Below are positions 8,548-17,759 of a stretch of DNA of 64,000 bases, in pieces (the first letter of the stretch is position 1; every line of letters begins with the position of its first letter). The notes beneath the pieces were generated by a model. The model saw only the letters and a list, made by a program, of their open reading frames with translations. It was not told the origin of the DNA and searched no databases. The stretch is from Zestomonas insulae (lineage in GTDB: Bacteria > Pseudomonadota > Gammaproteobacteria > Pseudomonadales > Pseudomonadaceae). Made by a program: the position numbers and the translations under genes. The stretch lies in NCBI RefSeq assembly GCF_016901015.1, contig NZ_JAFEUP010000001.1, positions 1,140,182 to 1,204,181 on the forward strand, in the 5' to 3' direction.

Positions 8548-8996
8548 ACGCCCTATTAGACAAAAGAAACGCCCAACTCTCGCCGTTTCGCCGTTATAAT
8601 CGCGCCCCGATTATAAGGACGTCTCCTGATCGGGCCCCGCACCCCGCCTGATGCGCTCTGCAGCAGGCCGCTTCGCCCACAGAGAGCCGCCCACTTCGTG
8701 CCGCCTCTACCGCTGCGCTCTGTCCCCTCCCGGCGAACCACGCCACCTCGAGTTCTCGACAGCACATCGGCCGAGCACGATTTCTGAGGTTCACGACTCC
8801 AAAAGAGCGTGAAAAAACGGGTTGTAAAACTTCACAAGAGTGTGGCGAAAAAATGAACAGTTTTGCGTCTGAACAGTGCGCTATCAGTAGCCCTCCCCCT
8901 GGTTCACAACACTTCCGGCAATTCCGCACCCGGCATTGACCGTCGTTCAAGGCCTCGTGCCGATAACCTAGTGCTGCAGATCTTGGAGAAGCGTTA
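8548..8996. other. Intergenic region upstream of mqo (449 bases)
   Basis: No convincing gene lies here. It holds a 9-bp perfect inverted repeat at 8594-8616 and an A/T-richer stretch from about 8790 to 8880. Its last bases carry a TTGGAG ribosome binding site for mqo. I could not find a well-spaced -35/-10 pair. It may contain a long 5' leader or a small RNA. Confidence 0.6.
8594..8616. promoter_or_regulatory. Perfect palindrome TTATAATCG-N5-CGATTATAA
   Basis: The two 9-base arms are exact inverted copies separated by 5 bases. It looks like a dimeric repressor operator, and each arm includes a TATAAT that could act as a -10 box on either strand. The regulator is unknown. Confidence 0.45.
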
Positions 8997-10508
8997 ATGG
9001 CGCAAAACGAAATTCAAACCGTCGATGCCCTGCTGGTCGGCGCCGGCATCATGAGTGCCACCCTGGCCGTCCTGCTGAAAGAACTCGACCCCAGCCTCAA
9101 GCTGGAGATCGTCGAGCTGCAGGAGTCCGGTGCCGTCGAAAGCTCGAACCCGTGGAACAACGCCGGTACCGGCCACGCCGGCCTGTGCGAGCTGAACTAC
9201 ACGCCACAAGCCGCCGACGGCGCGGTGGACATCAAGAAGGCCGTGCACATCAACACCCAGTTCGAGGTGTCGAAGCAGTTCTGGTCGTACCTGGTGGCCA
9301 AGGGTTCGTTCGGTTCGCCGCGCAACTTCATCAACCCGATCCCGCACCTGAGCTTTGTCCGCGGCGCCAAGGACATCGGCTTCCTCAAGACCCGTTTTGA
9401 GGCGATGCGCCAGCACCACGCCTTCGCCGACATGGAATACACCGAAGACAAGGCCACCATGGCCGAGTGGATGCCGCTGATGATGCAAGGCCGCCAGGCC
9501 GACGAGCAGATCGCCGCAACCCGCGTGCTCGGTGGTACCGACGTCAACTTCGGCGCGCTGACCAGCCAACTGCTCGGTTACCTCGCGCAGCAGGGCGACG
9601 CCACCGTCACCTGCAACCAGAAGGTCACCGACCTCAAGCGCAACGCCGACGGCTGGCGCGTGAGCATCAAGGACACCCAGAACGGCGCGGACCGTGAAGT
9701 GCAGGCGCGCTTCGTGTTCCTCGGCGCCGGCGGCGGCGCGCTGCCGCTCCTGCAACTGTCCGGCATCCCGGAAGGCAAAGGCTTCGGCGGCTTCCCGGTG
9801 AGCGGTCAGTGGCTGCGCTGCGACGATCCGGCGATCGTCGAGAAGCATGAAGCCAAGGTCTACAGCCAGGCCGAAGTCGGCGCGCCACCGATGTCGGTGC
9901 CGCACCTCGACACTCGCGTGGTCGACGGCAAGAAATCCCTGCTGTTCGGACCCTACGCAGGCTTCACCACCAAGTTCCTCAAGCACGGCTCGTTCCTCGA
10001 CCTGCCGCTCTCGGTGCGTCCGGGCAACCTCGGCCCGATGCTCGCCGTGGCGCGCGACAACATGGACCTGACCCGCTACCTGATCAAGGAAGTGATGCAG
10101 TCCCAGGACCAGCGCCTGGACGCCCTGCGCAAGTTCTATCCGGAAGTGAAGAGCGAAGACTGGCGCCTGGAAATCGCCGGCCAGCGCGTGCAGATCATCA
10201 AGAAGGACCCGCAGAAAGGCGGCATCCTGCAGTTCGGTACCGAACTGGTGGCCGCCGGCGACGGCTCGATTGCCGCCCTGCTCGGCGCCTCGCCGGGTGC
10301 TTCGGTGACCGTGTCGATCATGCTCGAGCTGATCGAGCGCTGCTTCACCGGTCGCAACGGCGCCTGGACTGCCAAGCTGGCGGAAATCTTCCCGGCCCGC
10401 GAAAAGGTGCTGCAGAGCGATGCCGCGCTGTACCGCGAAGTCAGCAGCCGCAGCGACGCGCTGCTGCAACTGGCCAGCAAGACCCCGGTGGCCGAGCCGA
10501 GCGTCTGA
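8997..10508 (+). CDS. mqo: Malate:quinone oxidoreductase
   Basis: A protein of 503 residues, typical of the Mqo family. It has an N-terminal FAD-binding segment ([18 protein letters not shown], residues 9-26), the family phrase [20 protein letters not shown] at about 51-70, and [19 protein letters not shown] text near the C-terminus. The enzyme is a peripheral membrane flavoprotein that oxidises malate to oxaloacetate and passes electrons to quinone, replacing or backing up NAD-dependent malate dehydrogenase in the TCA cycle. The start has TTGGAG 8 bases upstream. It is monocistronic, ending at a strong terminator. P. aeruginosa has two such genes; this locus corresponds by position to its mqoB. 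Confidence 0.95.
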   Translation: MAQNEIQTVDALLVGAGIMSATLAVLLKELDPSLKLEIVELQESGAVESSNPWNNAGTGHAGLCELNYTPQAADGAVDIKKAVHINTQFEVSKQFWSYLVAKGSFGSPRNFINPIPHLSFVRGAKDIGFLKTRFEAMRQHHAFADMEYTEDKATMAEWMPLMMQGRQADEQIAATRVLGGTDVNFGALTSQLLGYLAQQGDATVTCNQKVTDLKRNADGWRVSIKDTQNGADREVQARFVFLGAGGGALPLLQLSGIPEGKGFGGFPVSGQWLRCDDPAIVEKHEAKVYSQAEVGAPPMSVPHLDTRVVDGKKSLLFGPYAGFTTKFLKHGSFLDLPLSVRPGNLGPMLAVARDNMDLTRYLIKEVMQSQDQRLDALRKFYPEVKSEDWRLEIAGQRVQIIKKDPQKGGILQFGTELVAAGDGSIAALLGASPGASVTVSIMLELIERCFTGRNGAWTAKLAEIFPAREKVLQSDAALYREVSSRSDALLQLASKTPVAEPSV

Positions 10509-10524
10509 CGCCCGCGCCGCCCAC

Positions 10525-10553
10525 AAAAAACCGCCCCTCGGGGCGGTTTTTTT
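10525..10553. terminator. Bidirectional terminator between mqo and the VOC gene
   Basis: CCGCCCC / GGGGCGG stem flanked by six A residues on one side and seven T residues on the other, between convergent genes. Confidence 0.88.
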
Positions 10554-10565
10554 CTGCCTGTCGAT

Positions 10566-10979
10566 TCACTTCTCGCAGTTGACCATCCAGTGCACGCCGA
10601 AGCGGTCGACCAGCATGCCGAACGCCTTCGCCCAGAAGGTCTCCTGCAACGGCATCACCACCTGGCCACCGTCGAGCAGCGCGTTGAAGGCCTGCTCCGC
10701 CTCCGCCGGGTTCGCCGCCGTCACCGACAGGCTGAAGCCGCGGAAGCCCGGCGCGTCCGGACTGGCGCCATCGGAGGCCATGACCTGGGTGCTGCCGATG
10801 GTCAGGTTGGCGTGCATGATGTGTTCGGGGCCGATGTTGCCGCACTCGTTGCTCGGCGGCATGTCCGGCGCCTCCTTGAAGCGCATCAGGAAGGTGGTCT
10901 GCGCGCCGATGGCCTGACCGTAGAACGCCAGCGCTTCTTCGCAGCGGCCGTTGAAGAACAGATAGGGTTGCACTTGCAT
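10566..10979 (-). CDS. PhnB-like VOC-fold protein
   Basis: A protein of 137 residues with the PhnB/glyoxalase-like pattern: QVQPYLFFNGRCEEALAFY at the N-terminus, NLTIGSTQVMASD in the middle and FGVHWMVN at the C-terminus. Members are often annotated as 3-demethylubiquinone-9 3-methyltransferase-like, but most are uncharacterised metal-binding VOC proteins. There is no clear functional link to its neighbours. Confidence 0.85.
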   Translation of the reverse strand: MQVQPYLFFNGRCEEALAFYGQAIGAQTTFLMRFKEAPDMPPSNECGNIGPEHIMHANLTIGSTQVMASDGASPDAPGFRGFSLSVTAANPAEAEQAFNALLDGGQVVMPLQETFWAKAFGMLVDRFGVHWMVNCEK

Positions 10980-11033
10980 GGAACACTCCCGGCATCACTT
11001 GAGCTGAAAGGCCCAGTTTAGAAGCCGGAAATG

Positions 11034-11063
11034 AAAAAGCCCGCGCTCTGGCGCGGGCTTTTT
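11034..11063 (-). terminator. Terminator upstream of the VOC gene, downstream of nothing on plus
   Basis: AAAAAGCCCGCG / CGCGGGCTTTTT stem with a short loop. It sits between the VOC gene start and the stop of the small gene that begins at 11365, so it terminates that minus-strand gene. Confidence 0.82.
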
Positions 11064-11077
11064 ACATCGATTGGAGC

Positions 11078-11365
11078 TTAGCCGCGGGCGGCTTCGATCA
11101 CCTCGATATAGGGCGGCGCCTGACGCTGGTCGCGGATCAGGGCGACGAAGTCCTGGCCCTTGTCATCCTTGGCGTCGAGGTCGTAGCCGGCGGCGACGAA
11201 GAACGCCACGAAGCGCTCGAAGTCGTCGACGCGCAGGCCGCGGTAGGCCTTGATCAGCTTGTGCAGCGACGGCGGCGTGGCGTCAGCCGGTTCTACCGCG
11301 AGGAACAGCTTGATCTGCTCGTCGCCGATCTCTTCGCCAATCACCTGTTTCTTGTCTTTACGCAT
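11078..11365 (-). CDS. PA4642-family protein
   Basis: A protein of 95 residues beginning MRKDKKQVIGEEIGDEQIKLFL. The phrases PSLHKLIKAYRGLRVDDFERFVAFF and GYDLDAKDDKGQDFVALI are typical of the uncharacterised PA4642 family, named after the P. aeruginosa protein. It is soluble and rich in acidic residues, possibly with a small helical fold. Its position in the same gene order supports the assignment. The function is unknown. Confidence 0.8.
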   Translation of the reverse strand: MRKDKKQVIGEEIGDEQIKLFLAVEPADATPPSLHKLIKAYRGLRVDDFERFVAFFVAAGYDLDAKDDKGQDFVALIRDQRQAPPYIEVIEAARG

Positions 11366-11429
11366 CGCTCACTCCACAACCAAGCGGACATCTCGGGGGC
11401 GGCAGTGTACAACCGCGCCGCCTCGCGGC

Positions 11430-11918
11430 TCAACGCACGCGCTGCGCGCCGGTGTGCAGGTCGGCCCAGACGTGGCCGTTGGGGTAGCTGAGGAACTGGC
11501 AGTACACCGGGCCGTGGCGCAGCAGATCGACCAGTACCGGGTACTGATCCAGCGGATAGGTGAGCGTCAGCACGCGCTTGGCGGCATCGTAGCTGGGCTT
11601 CTTCAGGCTCTTGCTCTCGCCGTCGAAGTGCACGATCACCTGGCTGACATTGGCACCCTGGCTGAGCGGCTTGCCCTTCAGACGCAGCAGCAGCGGCGAG
11701 CTGATCGGGATCGGCTGCTGGTCGGACTGGCGCTGGCTGCCGGCGACCACCGCAAACTCGGTGATCTGGATCAGTTGCTGCAGCTGCGGCTGTTCCTGAC
11801 GCAGGCCCAGGTCGTCCGGCGGCAGGAACTGGCTGTGCAGCGGCCGTGGCTCGGCGGCGCTCAGCGAGGCACTGAGCAACAGCAGGATGGCGGCAAGCGC
11901 GGCGCGAGAAACAGACAT
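11430..11918 (-). CDS. Exported protein of unknown function (PA4643-like by position)
   Basis: About 162 residues with a clear signal peptide, MSVSRAALAAILLLLSASLSAA, cleaved before EPRPL. The mature part has no recognised domain and contains one Cys. The start at 11918 is chosen because GGAG lies 6 bases upstream; the ATG two codons earlier is badly spaced. A periplasmic location is expected. Nothing shows a function. Confidence 0.72.
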   Translation of the reverse strand: MSVSRAALAAILLLLSASLSAAEPRPLHSQFLPPDDLGLRQEQPQLQQLIQITEFAVVAGSQRQSDQQPIPISSPLLLRLKGKPLSQGANVSQVIVHFDGESKSLKKPSYDAAKRVLTLTYPLDQYPVLVDLLRHGPVYCQFLSYPNGHVWADLHTGAQRVR

Positions 11919-11970
11919 GAACATCTCCGGACAACGAACGGCGCGCCACTCTAGCACGCGGCTTTGCAGC

Positions 11971-12450
11971 TCAGACGAAGTGCCCGCGCATCCACGCCAA
12001 GTAGGTCGGCGCAGCGGGGTCGCCCTCGCGCGGCGCCCAGTCGGCCTGCTCGCCGGCGCCCAGCGCGCGGTAAGGACCGGCCTTGCACTCGAACAGCAGG
12101 CTGTCCGCCTCGAGCACCACCAGGGCGTGGAACACCCCAGGCGGCAGGTCGACGCCGACGCACTCGCCGCCGGCAACCAGCAGCCGCTGGCCGCTTACCT
12201 TGCCCGCCTCGTCGAACATCAGCAGGCCCAGACGGCCCCTGAGCACCAGCAGGGTTTCCGCCTTGTCGGCGGCCAGGTGACGGTGCGGCGCGATATAGGT
12301 GTGCGGCTGCAGGCCGACCGCCAGGCGGTGGCAGGGCTCTTCCATGGCATGGAAGTTATGGTGCTGGCGACCGCGCGGGCTGAGCTGCGCCTGCGCCGCC
12401 AGTTCGGCGAACAGTGCCTGATCGAGAAAGCGCGGGGCGCCGCCGCTCAC
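11971..12450 (-). CDS. WbuC-family cupin metalloprotein
   Basis: A protein of 159 residues with a cupin core: HTYIAPHRHLAADKAETLLVLRGRLGLLMFD supplies the His/Glu metal ligands, and GVDLPPGVFHALVVLE the last His. WbuC proteins were first named from O-antigen clusters, but many lie elsewhere and have no known reaction. The GTG start at 12450 is only three bases past the hpt stop, so the two form an operon, although no metabolic link is evident. Confidence 0.8.
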   Translation of the reverse strand: MSGGAPRFLDQALFAELAAQAQLSPRGRQHHNFHAMEEPCHRLAVGLQPHTYIAPHRHLAADKAETLLVLRGRLGLLMFDEAGKVSGQRLLVAGGECVGVDLPPGVFHALVVLEADSLLFECKAGPYRALGAGEQADWAPREGDPAAPTYLAWMRGHFV

Positions 12451-12453
12451 CGC

Positions 12454-13011
12454 TTACAGGCCCTTGACCGCGTAGATGCCCGGGGCGTTGCGCCAGTAGC
12501 CCTTGTAGTCCATGCCGTAGCCGAAGATGTAGCGATCGATGCAGGACAGCCCGACGTAGTCGGCCTTGAGGTCCGGACGCGCCTTGCGGTCGTGGTCCTT
12601 GTCGATCAGCACGGCCACATGCACGTTGGCCGCGCCGGCATGCCGGCAGAAGTCGACGATGGCGCCGAGGGTGTAACCCTCGTCGAGGATGTCATCGATG
12701 ATCAGCACGTCGCGGTCGATGAAGGAAATCTCCGGCTTGGCCTTCCAGAACAGCTCGCCGCCGGTGGTTTCGCTGCGGTAGCGGGTGGCGTGCAGGTAGG
12801 ACAGCTCGAGCGGGAAGCTCAGCTTCGGCAGCAGCTTGCCGGCGAAGATCAGCCCGCCGTTCATCACGCAGAACACCACCGGGTTGCGCTCGGCCAGCTC
12901 GCCGTTGATCGCGCCGGCGACCTGGTCGATGGCCGCTTCGACCTGGTCTTCGCTGTACAGGCAATCGGCTTCCGCCATCACTTGGCGAACATGGGCGAGA
13001 TCGATGGACAT
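12454..13011 (-). CDS. hpt: Hypoxanthine-guanine phosphoribosyltransferase
   Basis: A protein of 185 residues with the PRPP-binding loop VLIIDDILDEGYT at about residues 98-110. It contains NGGLIFAGKLLPKL, typical of type I purine PRTases. It makes IMP or GMP from hypoxanthine or guanine and PRPP in the cytosol (purine salvage). The start MSIDLAHV is taken at 13011, where a family-like N-terminus begins; five more codons are open upstream. It is divergent from upp, the pyrimidine salvage counterpart, and leads into the WbuC gene. Confidence 0.92.
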   Translation of the reverse strand: MSIDLAHVRQVMAEADCLYSEDQVEAAIDQVAGAINGELAERNPVVFCVMNGGLIFAGKLLPKLSFPLELSYLHATRYRSETTGGELFWKAKPEISFIDRDVLIIDDILDEGYTLGAIVDFCRHAGAANVHVAVLIDKDHDRKARPDLKADYVGLSCIDRYIFGYGMDYKGYWRNAPGIYAVKGL

Positions 13012-13111
13012 GGCATTTCCTCTCAATGCGACGGGGCCCCCGAGAAGTTGATCGGGGCGTCAAGATAAAAGTCGGCAAAGGTACGCATCCGGCCCGCCGG
13101 GAGCAAGACTT

Positions 13112-13157
13112 GGCGGGCGTTCGGCACTACCGCCTGTCCTCGCGGACAGGTTTTTTT
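13112..13157 (+). terminator. Possible transcription attenuator in the upp-uraA leader
   Basis: A perfect 7-bp stem CCTGTCC / GGACAGG (13133-13139 and 13144-13150) with loop TCGC is followed by seven T. No plus-strand gene precedes it, because hpt is divergent, so it can only act on a leader transcript of upp. GGCGG at 13112-13116 can pair with CCGCC at 13130-13134, which overlaps the terminator stem and could act as an anti-terminator. Confidence 0.5.
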
Positions 13158-13239
13158 CGTGACCCTCCGGTCGACGAGTCACCTGGCATGGCCGATGCTT
13201 TACTCTATGGCAATTTTTGCCCGCCCGCCGGAGTCCACC

Positions 13240-13878
13240 ATGCCCATCCGAGAGATCCGCCACCCGCTGATCCGTCACAAGCTCGGCCTGATGCGCCGCG
13301 CCGACATCAGTACCAAGAATTTCCGCGAACTGGCCCAGGAAGTGGGCGCCCTGCTCACCTACGAGGCGACCAACGACCTGCCGCTCGAACATTACGAGAT
13401 CCAGGGCTGGGCCGGCCCGGTGCAGGTGGAGAAGATCGCCGGCAAGAAGATCACCGTGGTACCGATCCTGCGCGCCGGCATCGGCATGCTCGACGGCGTG
13501 CTCAGCCTGATTCCCGGCGCCAAGGTCAGCGCGGTCGGCGTGGCGCGCAACGAGGAAACCCTCGAAGCGCACACCTACCTGGAAAAGCTCGCCCCGGAGA
13601 TCAACGAGCGCCTGGCGCTGATCATCGACCCGATGCTCGCCACCGGCGGCTCGCTGGTCGCCACCATCGACCTGCTGAAGAAGGCCGGCAGCAAGGAAAT
13701 CCGCGCCATGGTGCTGGTCGCCGCGCCGGAAGGCATCAAGGCGGTCAACGACGCGCACCCGGACGTGATGATCTTCACCGCGTCGATCGACGAACGCCTC
13801 AACGAACACGGTTACATCATTCCCGGCCTCGGTGATGCCGGCGACAAGATTTTCGGCACCAAGCAGAAGGACGCCTGA
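13240..13878 (+). CDS. upp: Uracil phosphoribosyltransferase
   Basis: A protein of 212 residues starting [19 protein letters not shown], as in Upp proteins generally. The PRPP loop is [11 protein letters not shown] at about residues 128-138, and the C-terminal [14 protein letters not shown] uracil-binding segment is present. It converts uracil plus PRPP to UMP. GGAG lies 6 bases before the ATG; a 27-codon upstream extension of the frame is ignored. It is followed after three bases by the uracil transporter gene, forming the usual upp-uraA salvage operon. Confidence 0.96.
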   Translation: MPIREIRHPLIRHKLGLMRRADISTKNFRELAQEVGALLTYEATNDLPLEHYEIQGWAGPVQVEKIAGKKITVVPILRAGIGMLDGVLSLIPGAKVSAVGVARNEETLEAHTYLEKLAPEINERLALIIDPMLATGGSLVATIDLLKKAGSKEIRAMVLVAAPEGIKAVNDAHPDVMIFTASIDERLNEHGYIIPGLGDAGDKIFGTKQKDA

Positions 13879-13881
13879 TCC

Positions 13882-15156
13882 ATGGATGAATACAAGGACC
13901 CGTTGTGGCGGCAAGTCATCTCCGGTGCGCAGATGCTCTTCGTCGCCTTCGGCGCCCTGGTGCTGATGCCGCTGATCACCGGCCTCGACCCCAACGTCGC
14001 GTTGTTCACCGCCGGCTTCGGCACCCTCCTCTTCCAACTGGTCACCGGCCGTCAGGTCCCGGTGTTCCTCGCCTCGAGCTTCGCCTTCATCACCCCGATC
14101 ATCCTCGCCAAGGGCCAGTTCGGTCTGGCCGAGACCATGGGCGGGGTGGTCGCCGCGGGGTTCGTCTACACCTTCCTAGGCCTGGCGGTGAAGATCAAAG
14201 GCACCGGCTTCATCGACCGCCTGCTGCCGCCGGTGGTGATCGGTCCGGTGGTGATCTCCATCGGCCTGGCGATGGCGCCGATCGCCGCCAACATGGCGAT
14301 GGGCAAGGGTGGTGACGGCGCCGAGCTGATCCACTACCAGACGGCGCTGATGATCTCCATGCCGGCGCTGCTCACCACCATCATCGTCGCGGTGTTCGGC
14401 AAGGGCATCTTCCGCCTGGTGCCGATCATCTCCGGAGTGCTGGTCGGCTTCGCCCTGTCGTTCTACTTCGGCGTGGTCGACACCGCCAAGATCCTCGCCG
14501 CGCCCTGGCTGGAGCTGCCCAACTTCACCGCCCCGGCGTTCAACTGGCAGGCGATTCTGTTCATCGTGCCGGTAGCTCTGGCGCCGGCCATCGAGCACAT
14601 CGGCGGGGTGATCGCGGTGGGTAGCGTGACCGGCAAGAACTACCTGAAGACTCCCGGCCTGCACCGCACCCTGCTCGGCGACGGCCTGGCCACCTCGGCT
14701 GCCGGCCTGTTCGGCGGCCCGCCTAACACCACCTACGCCGAAGTCACCGGCGCGGTGATGCTGACCAAGAACTACAACCCGAAGATCATGACCTGGGCGG
14801 CGATCTTCGCCATCAGCCTGGCCTTCGTCGGCAAGTTCGGCGCCGTGCTGCAGAGCATTCCGGTGCCGGTGATGGGCGGCATTCTCTGCCTGCTGTTCGG
14901 CTCGATCGCCGCGGTCGGCCTGAACACCATGATCCGCCACCAGGTCGACCTGGCCGAGGCGCGCAACCTGGTGATCGTCTCGGTGACCCTGGTGTTCGGT
15001 ATCGGCGGCATGCTGATCGGCTCCGGCACCGGCCAGGACGACTTCGGCCTCAAGGGCATCGCCCTGTGCGCCATCGTCGCCATTGCGCTGAACCTGCTGC
15101 TGCCAGGCCACCAGACCTGGAAGCACAAGGCTCCGGACGCGCCACCGGACATCTGA
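13882..15156 (+). CDS. uraA: Uracil:H+ symporter (NCS2 family)
   Basis: A protein of 424 residues with about 14 hydrophobic segments. It has the NCS2 signatures FASSFAFITPII near the N-terminus, EHIGGVIAVGSVTGKNYLKTPGLHRTLLGDGLATSAAGLFGGPPNTTYAE in the middle (His, Glu and the Q/N-rich motif of nucleobase transporters) and GGILCLLFGSIAAVGL. It imports uracil across the inner membrane for Upp. The spacing to upp is three bases, and a strong terminator follows. Confidence 0.95.
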   Translation: MDEYKDPLWRQVISGAQMLFVAFGALVLMPLITGLDPNVALFTAGFGTLLFQLVTGRQVPVFLASSFAFITPIILAKGQFGLAETMGGVVAAGFVYTFLGLAVKIKGTGFIDRLLPPVVIGPVVISIGLAMAPIAANMAMGKGGDGAELIHYQTALMISMPALLTTIIVAVFGKGIFRLVPIISGVLVGFALSFYFGVVDTAKILAAPWLELPNFTAPAFNWQAILFIVPVALAPAIEHIGGVIAVGSVTGKNYLKTPGLHRTLLGDGLATSAAGLFGGPPNTTYAEVTGAVMLTKNYNPKIMTWAAIFAISLAFVGKFGAVLQSIPVPVMGGILCLLFGSIAAVGLNTMIRHQVDLAEARNLVIVSVTLVFGIGGMLIGSGTGQDDFGLKGIALCAIVAIALNLLLPGHQTWKHKAPDAPPDI

Positions 15157-15163
15157 GCCGGAT

Positions 15164-15193
15164 AAAAAAAGCCCCGCATCTGCGGGGCTTTTT
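15164..15193. terminator. Bidirectional terminator after uraA
   Basis: GCCCCGCA / TGCGGGGC stem with seven A before and five T after, between convergent uraA and the MFS transporter gene. Confidence 0.9.
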
Positions 15194-15206
15194 CGTATCA
15201 GTCGAC

Positions 15207-16577
15207 TTAGTTCGCCGGTGCACTCTGCATGGTCTGCACCGTCCCCTCGGCGCTCGGCGCCTTCCACTGTTCCAAGCGTTCCAGGCTCTCGCGATACGGC
15301 CGCAGGCCCTTGGCCAGCAACACGATCGAGATCACCACCGCGACACTGGTGACGATGAGCAGCGAATAACGCAGCGCATTGTCGTCGCCGAACACGAAGT
15401 CGGTGACCAGCGCCACCGCGGTTGGGCCGATACCCAGGCCAATCATGGTGATGACAAACAGGTAGATCGCCGAGGCCTGGCCGCGCATCGAGTTGGGCAT
15501 GATTTCCTGAATCGCCGCCGGCGCCACGCCGAACGGCATGCTGAGGAACAGCACCGAAGGCACCAGCATCAGCGCGGCCATGTTGCCGGTTTCGGCGAGC
15601 GGGAAGAGCAGCACCGAAGGCAGCGCGCCGATTGCCGCAATCAGGCCGACACGCATGTTGGCGTCACGGCGGCCACGCTTGGCCATCCAGTCCGCCAGGC
15701 GCCCACCGATGACGATGCCGAGGCAACCGAACACCGCGACGATACTGCCGTAGACGATGCCGATATGGCCGGCGTCCCAGCCGTAGGTGCGTACGAAAAA
15801 CGACGGTAGCCAGGCGGCGCTGCCGTAGCCGGCGAAGGCCAGGCCGGCGAAGCCGAGGTTGTGGCACAGCACGGTGCGACGGTTGCTGCGGATGTAACGG
15901 CCGACTTCAACCAGCGGCACTTCCACTCCGGCACCCACGCCTTTGCGCGTCGGTTCGCGAATGGCCAGCATCAGCAAGGTGAACAGCACGCCGGCCGCAC
16001 CGAGGATCAGGAAGATCAGCTGCCAGGGACGCACTTCACCGACGATCGGCAGCATCAGATCACCCTGCGCCGAGGCGAACTTGATCACCAGGCCGCCGAG
16101 CAGGAAGGCGATGCCGGAGCCGATGTACACGCCCATGCCGTACACCGCCATCGCGGTGGCGCGGCGCTGCGGCGGGAAGCTGTCGGCGATCAGCGAATAG
16201 GCCGCTGGCGACAGCGCGGCCTCACCGACACCCACGCCAATGCGGCAGAACAGGAATTGCCAGTACTGGCGCGCCATGCCGCAGGCGGCGGTGGCGATAC
16301 TCCAGAACAGCACGCCGACGGCGATCAGCCCACGGCGGCTCTTGGTATCGGCCAGACGCCCGAGCGGGATGCCGCACACCGTGTAGAACAGGGCGAACGA
16401 CAGGCCCATCAGCAGGCTCATCTGCGTGTCGCTGATCACCAGATCGCGACGGATCGGGCCAACCAGCAGGTTGAGGATCTGCCGATCGATGAAGGACAGC
16501 ACGTAGGCGACCATGAGGATGCTCACGGTGGTCCAGGCCGTCAGGTTCGAGGGGTAGGCGCTGTTGTTATTGTTCAT
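15207..16577 (-). CDS. MFS transporter, Spinster-like
   Basis: A protein of 456 residues with 12 predicted membrane helices. It begins after an Asn-rich N-terminus (MNNNNSAYPSNLTAWTT), then SILMVAYVLSFIDRQILNLL and the MFS loop motif GRLADTKSRRG between helices 2 and 3. Pfam MFS_1 members with this 'FIDRQILNLL' helix 1 are usually called Spinster-like and include sugar, lipid and organic acid carriers. The substrate is unknown. The ATG at 16577 is preferred over an in-frame codon eight residues earlier. Confidence 0.85.
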   Translation of the reverse strand: MNNNNSAYPSNLTAWTTVSILMVAYVLSFIDRQILNLLVGPIRRDLVISDTQMSLLMGLSFALFYTVCGIPLGRLADTKSRRGLIAVGVLFWSIATAACGMARQYWQFLFCRIGVGVGEAALSPAAYSLIADSFPPQRRATAMAVYGMGVYIGSGIAFLLGGLVIKFASAQGDLMLPIVGEVRPWQLIFLILGAAGVLFTLLMLAIREPTRKGVGAGVEVPLVEVGRYIRSNRRTVLCHNLGFAGLAFAGYGSAAWLPSFFVRTYGWDAGHIGIVYGSIVAVFGCLGIVIGGRLADWMAKRGRRDANMRVGLIAAIGALPSVLLFPLAETGNMAALMLVPSVLFLSMPFGVAPAAIQEIMPNSMRGQASAIYLFVITMIGLGIGPTAVALVTDFVFGDDNALRYSLLIVTSVAVVISIVLLAKGLRPYRESLERLEQWKAPSAEGTVQTMQSAPAN

Positions 16578-16722
16578 AGGCACTCCTCGCCCCGCTTGCA
16601 CGAGACGTAGCGGTTGAAAGTCGCTATCAGCTTAGGCCTACATCACCAATACTTAGAATCGCTCTTAGGGATTATCAGCGGATTGAATCCACGCGCTGCC
16701 CTGGTGCAAATGTCACTGCAGG

Positions 16723-17751
16723 TTACAAGCGGCCATCGGCCCGCTCGGCCAGTTGCGCCAGGGCCGCCGCCCACTGCTCCTGGTTGTTCAGGCAGGGCAC
16801 CAGCTGCAACTGCTCGCCACCGGCCGCCTCGAACTGCTCGCTGCCGCGCATGCCGATCTCCTCGAGGGTCTCGATGCAGTCGGCGACGAACGCCGGGCAC
16901 ATCACCAGCAGCTTCTTCACGCCCTGCTGCGCCAGCTCGTCTAGACGCGTCTCGGTGTAGGGCTCGATCCACTTGTCACTCCCCAGGCGCGACTGGAACG
17001 ACACCGACCACTGCTCCGGGCGCAGGCCGACGCGCTCGGCGAACGCCTCGGCGGTGCGCAGGCACTGACTGCGGTAACAGCGCGCCAGCACCTCGGCACG
17101 CACCCCGCGGCTGTCCGCGGCGCGCAGGTCATGCTGCGGGTCGAGCGGCTTGACCAGCTTGCGGATGTGCCGCTCGGGCAGGCCGTGGAAGCTCAGCAGC
17201 AGGTGGTCGAAGTCCTGCGCCAGGTACGGCCGCGCACTCGCCGCAAGGGCGTCGAGGTACTCCGGCTGATCGTAGAACGGCGCCAGCACGCGCACCTCGA
17301 GGCCCAGGCCGTGCGCCGCGATGACCCGGCGCGCCTCCGCGATCGCGGTGGTGGTGGTGCTCTCGGCGAACTGCGGATACAGCGGCGCCAAGGTGACGCG
17401 CTGGACGCCCTGCGCGGCCAGGCCGAGCAGCGCCGCCTCGATCGACGGCTCGCCGTAGCGCATGGCCAGCTCGACCGGACCGTGCGGCCAGTGTGCGCAC
17501 ATGGTGTCCTGCAGCTGCCGGCTGATGACGATCAGCGGTGAGCCTTCCGGCCACCAGATCGACGCGTAGGCATGCGCCGATTGCGCCGGGCGCTTGATGA
17601 GGATCAGCGACACCAGCAGGCGCCGCAGCGGCCAGGGCAGATCGACCACGTAAGGGTCCATGAGGAACTGGTCGAGATAGCCACGCACGTCGGCGACGTC
17701 GGTGGAAGCAGGCGAACCCAGGTTGACGAGCAGCAGAGCGTGGTCGGTCAT
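16723..17751 (-). CDS. hemH: Ferrochelatase
   Basis: A protein of 342 residues starting [16 protein letters not shown]. It has [12 protein letters not shown] at about residues 183-194 (the catalytic His of ferrochelatases), [17 protein letters not shown] and [16 protein letters not shown]. It inserts ferrous iron into protoporphyrin IX, the last step of heme synthesis, at the inner membrane. The frame is open about 80 codons upstream across the next gene, but family alignment and the 8-base gap to the TIGR01777 gene fix the start at 17751. Transcription with that gene is likely. Confidence 0.96.
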   Translation of the reverse strand: MTDHALLLVNLGSPASTDVADVRGYLDQFLMDPYVVDLPWPLRRLLVSLILIKRPAQSAHAYASIWWPEGSPLIVISRQLQDTMCAHWPHGPVELAMRYGEPSIEAALLGLAAQGVQRVTLAPLYPQFAESTTTTAIAEARRVIAAHGLGLEVRVLAPFYDQPEYLDALAASARPYLAQDFDHLLLSFHGLPERHIRKLVKPLDPQHDLRAADSRGVRAEVLARCYRSQCLRTAEAFAERVGLRPEQWSVSFQSRLGSDKWIEPYTETRLDELAQQGVKKLLVMCPAFVADCIETLEEIGMRGSEQFEAAGGEQLQLVPCLNNQEQWAAALAQLAERADGRL

Positions 17752-17759
17752 GCGTGGTC

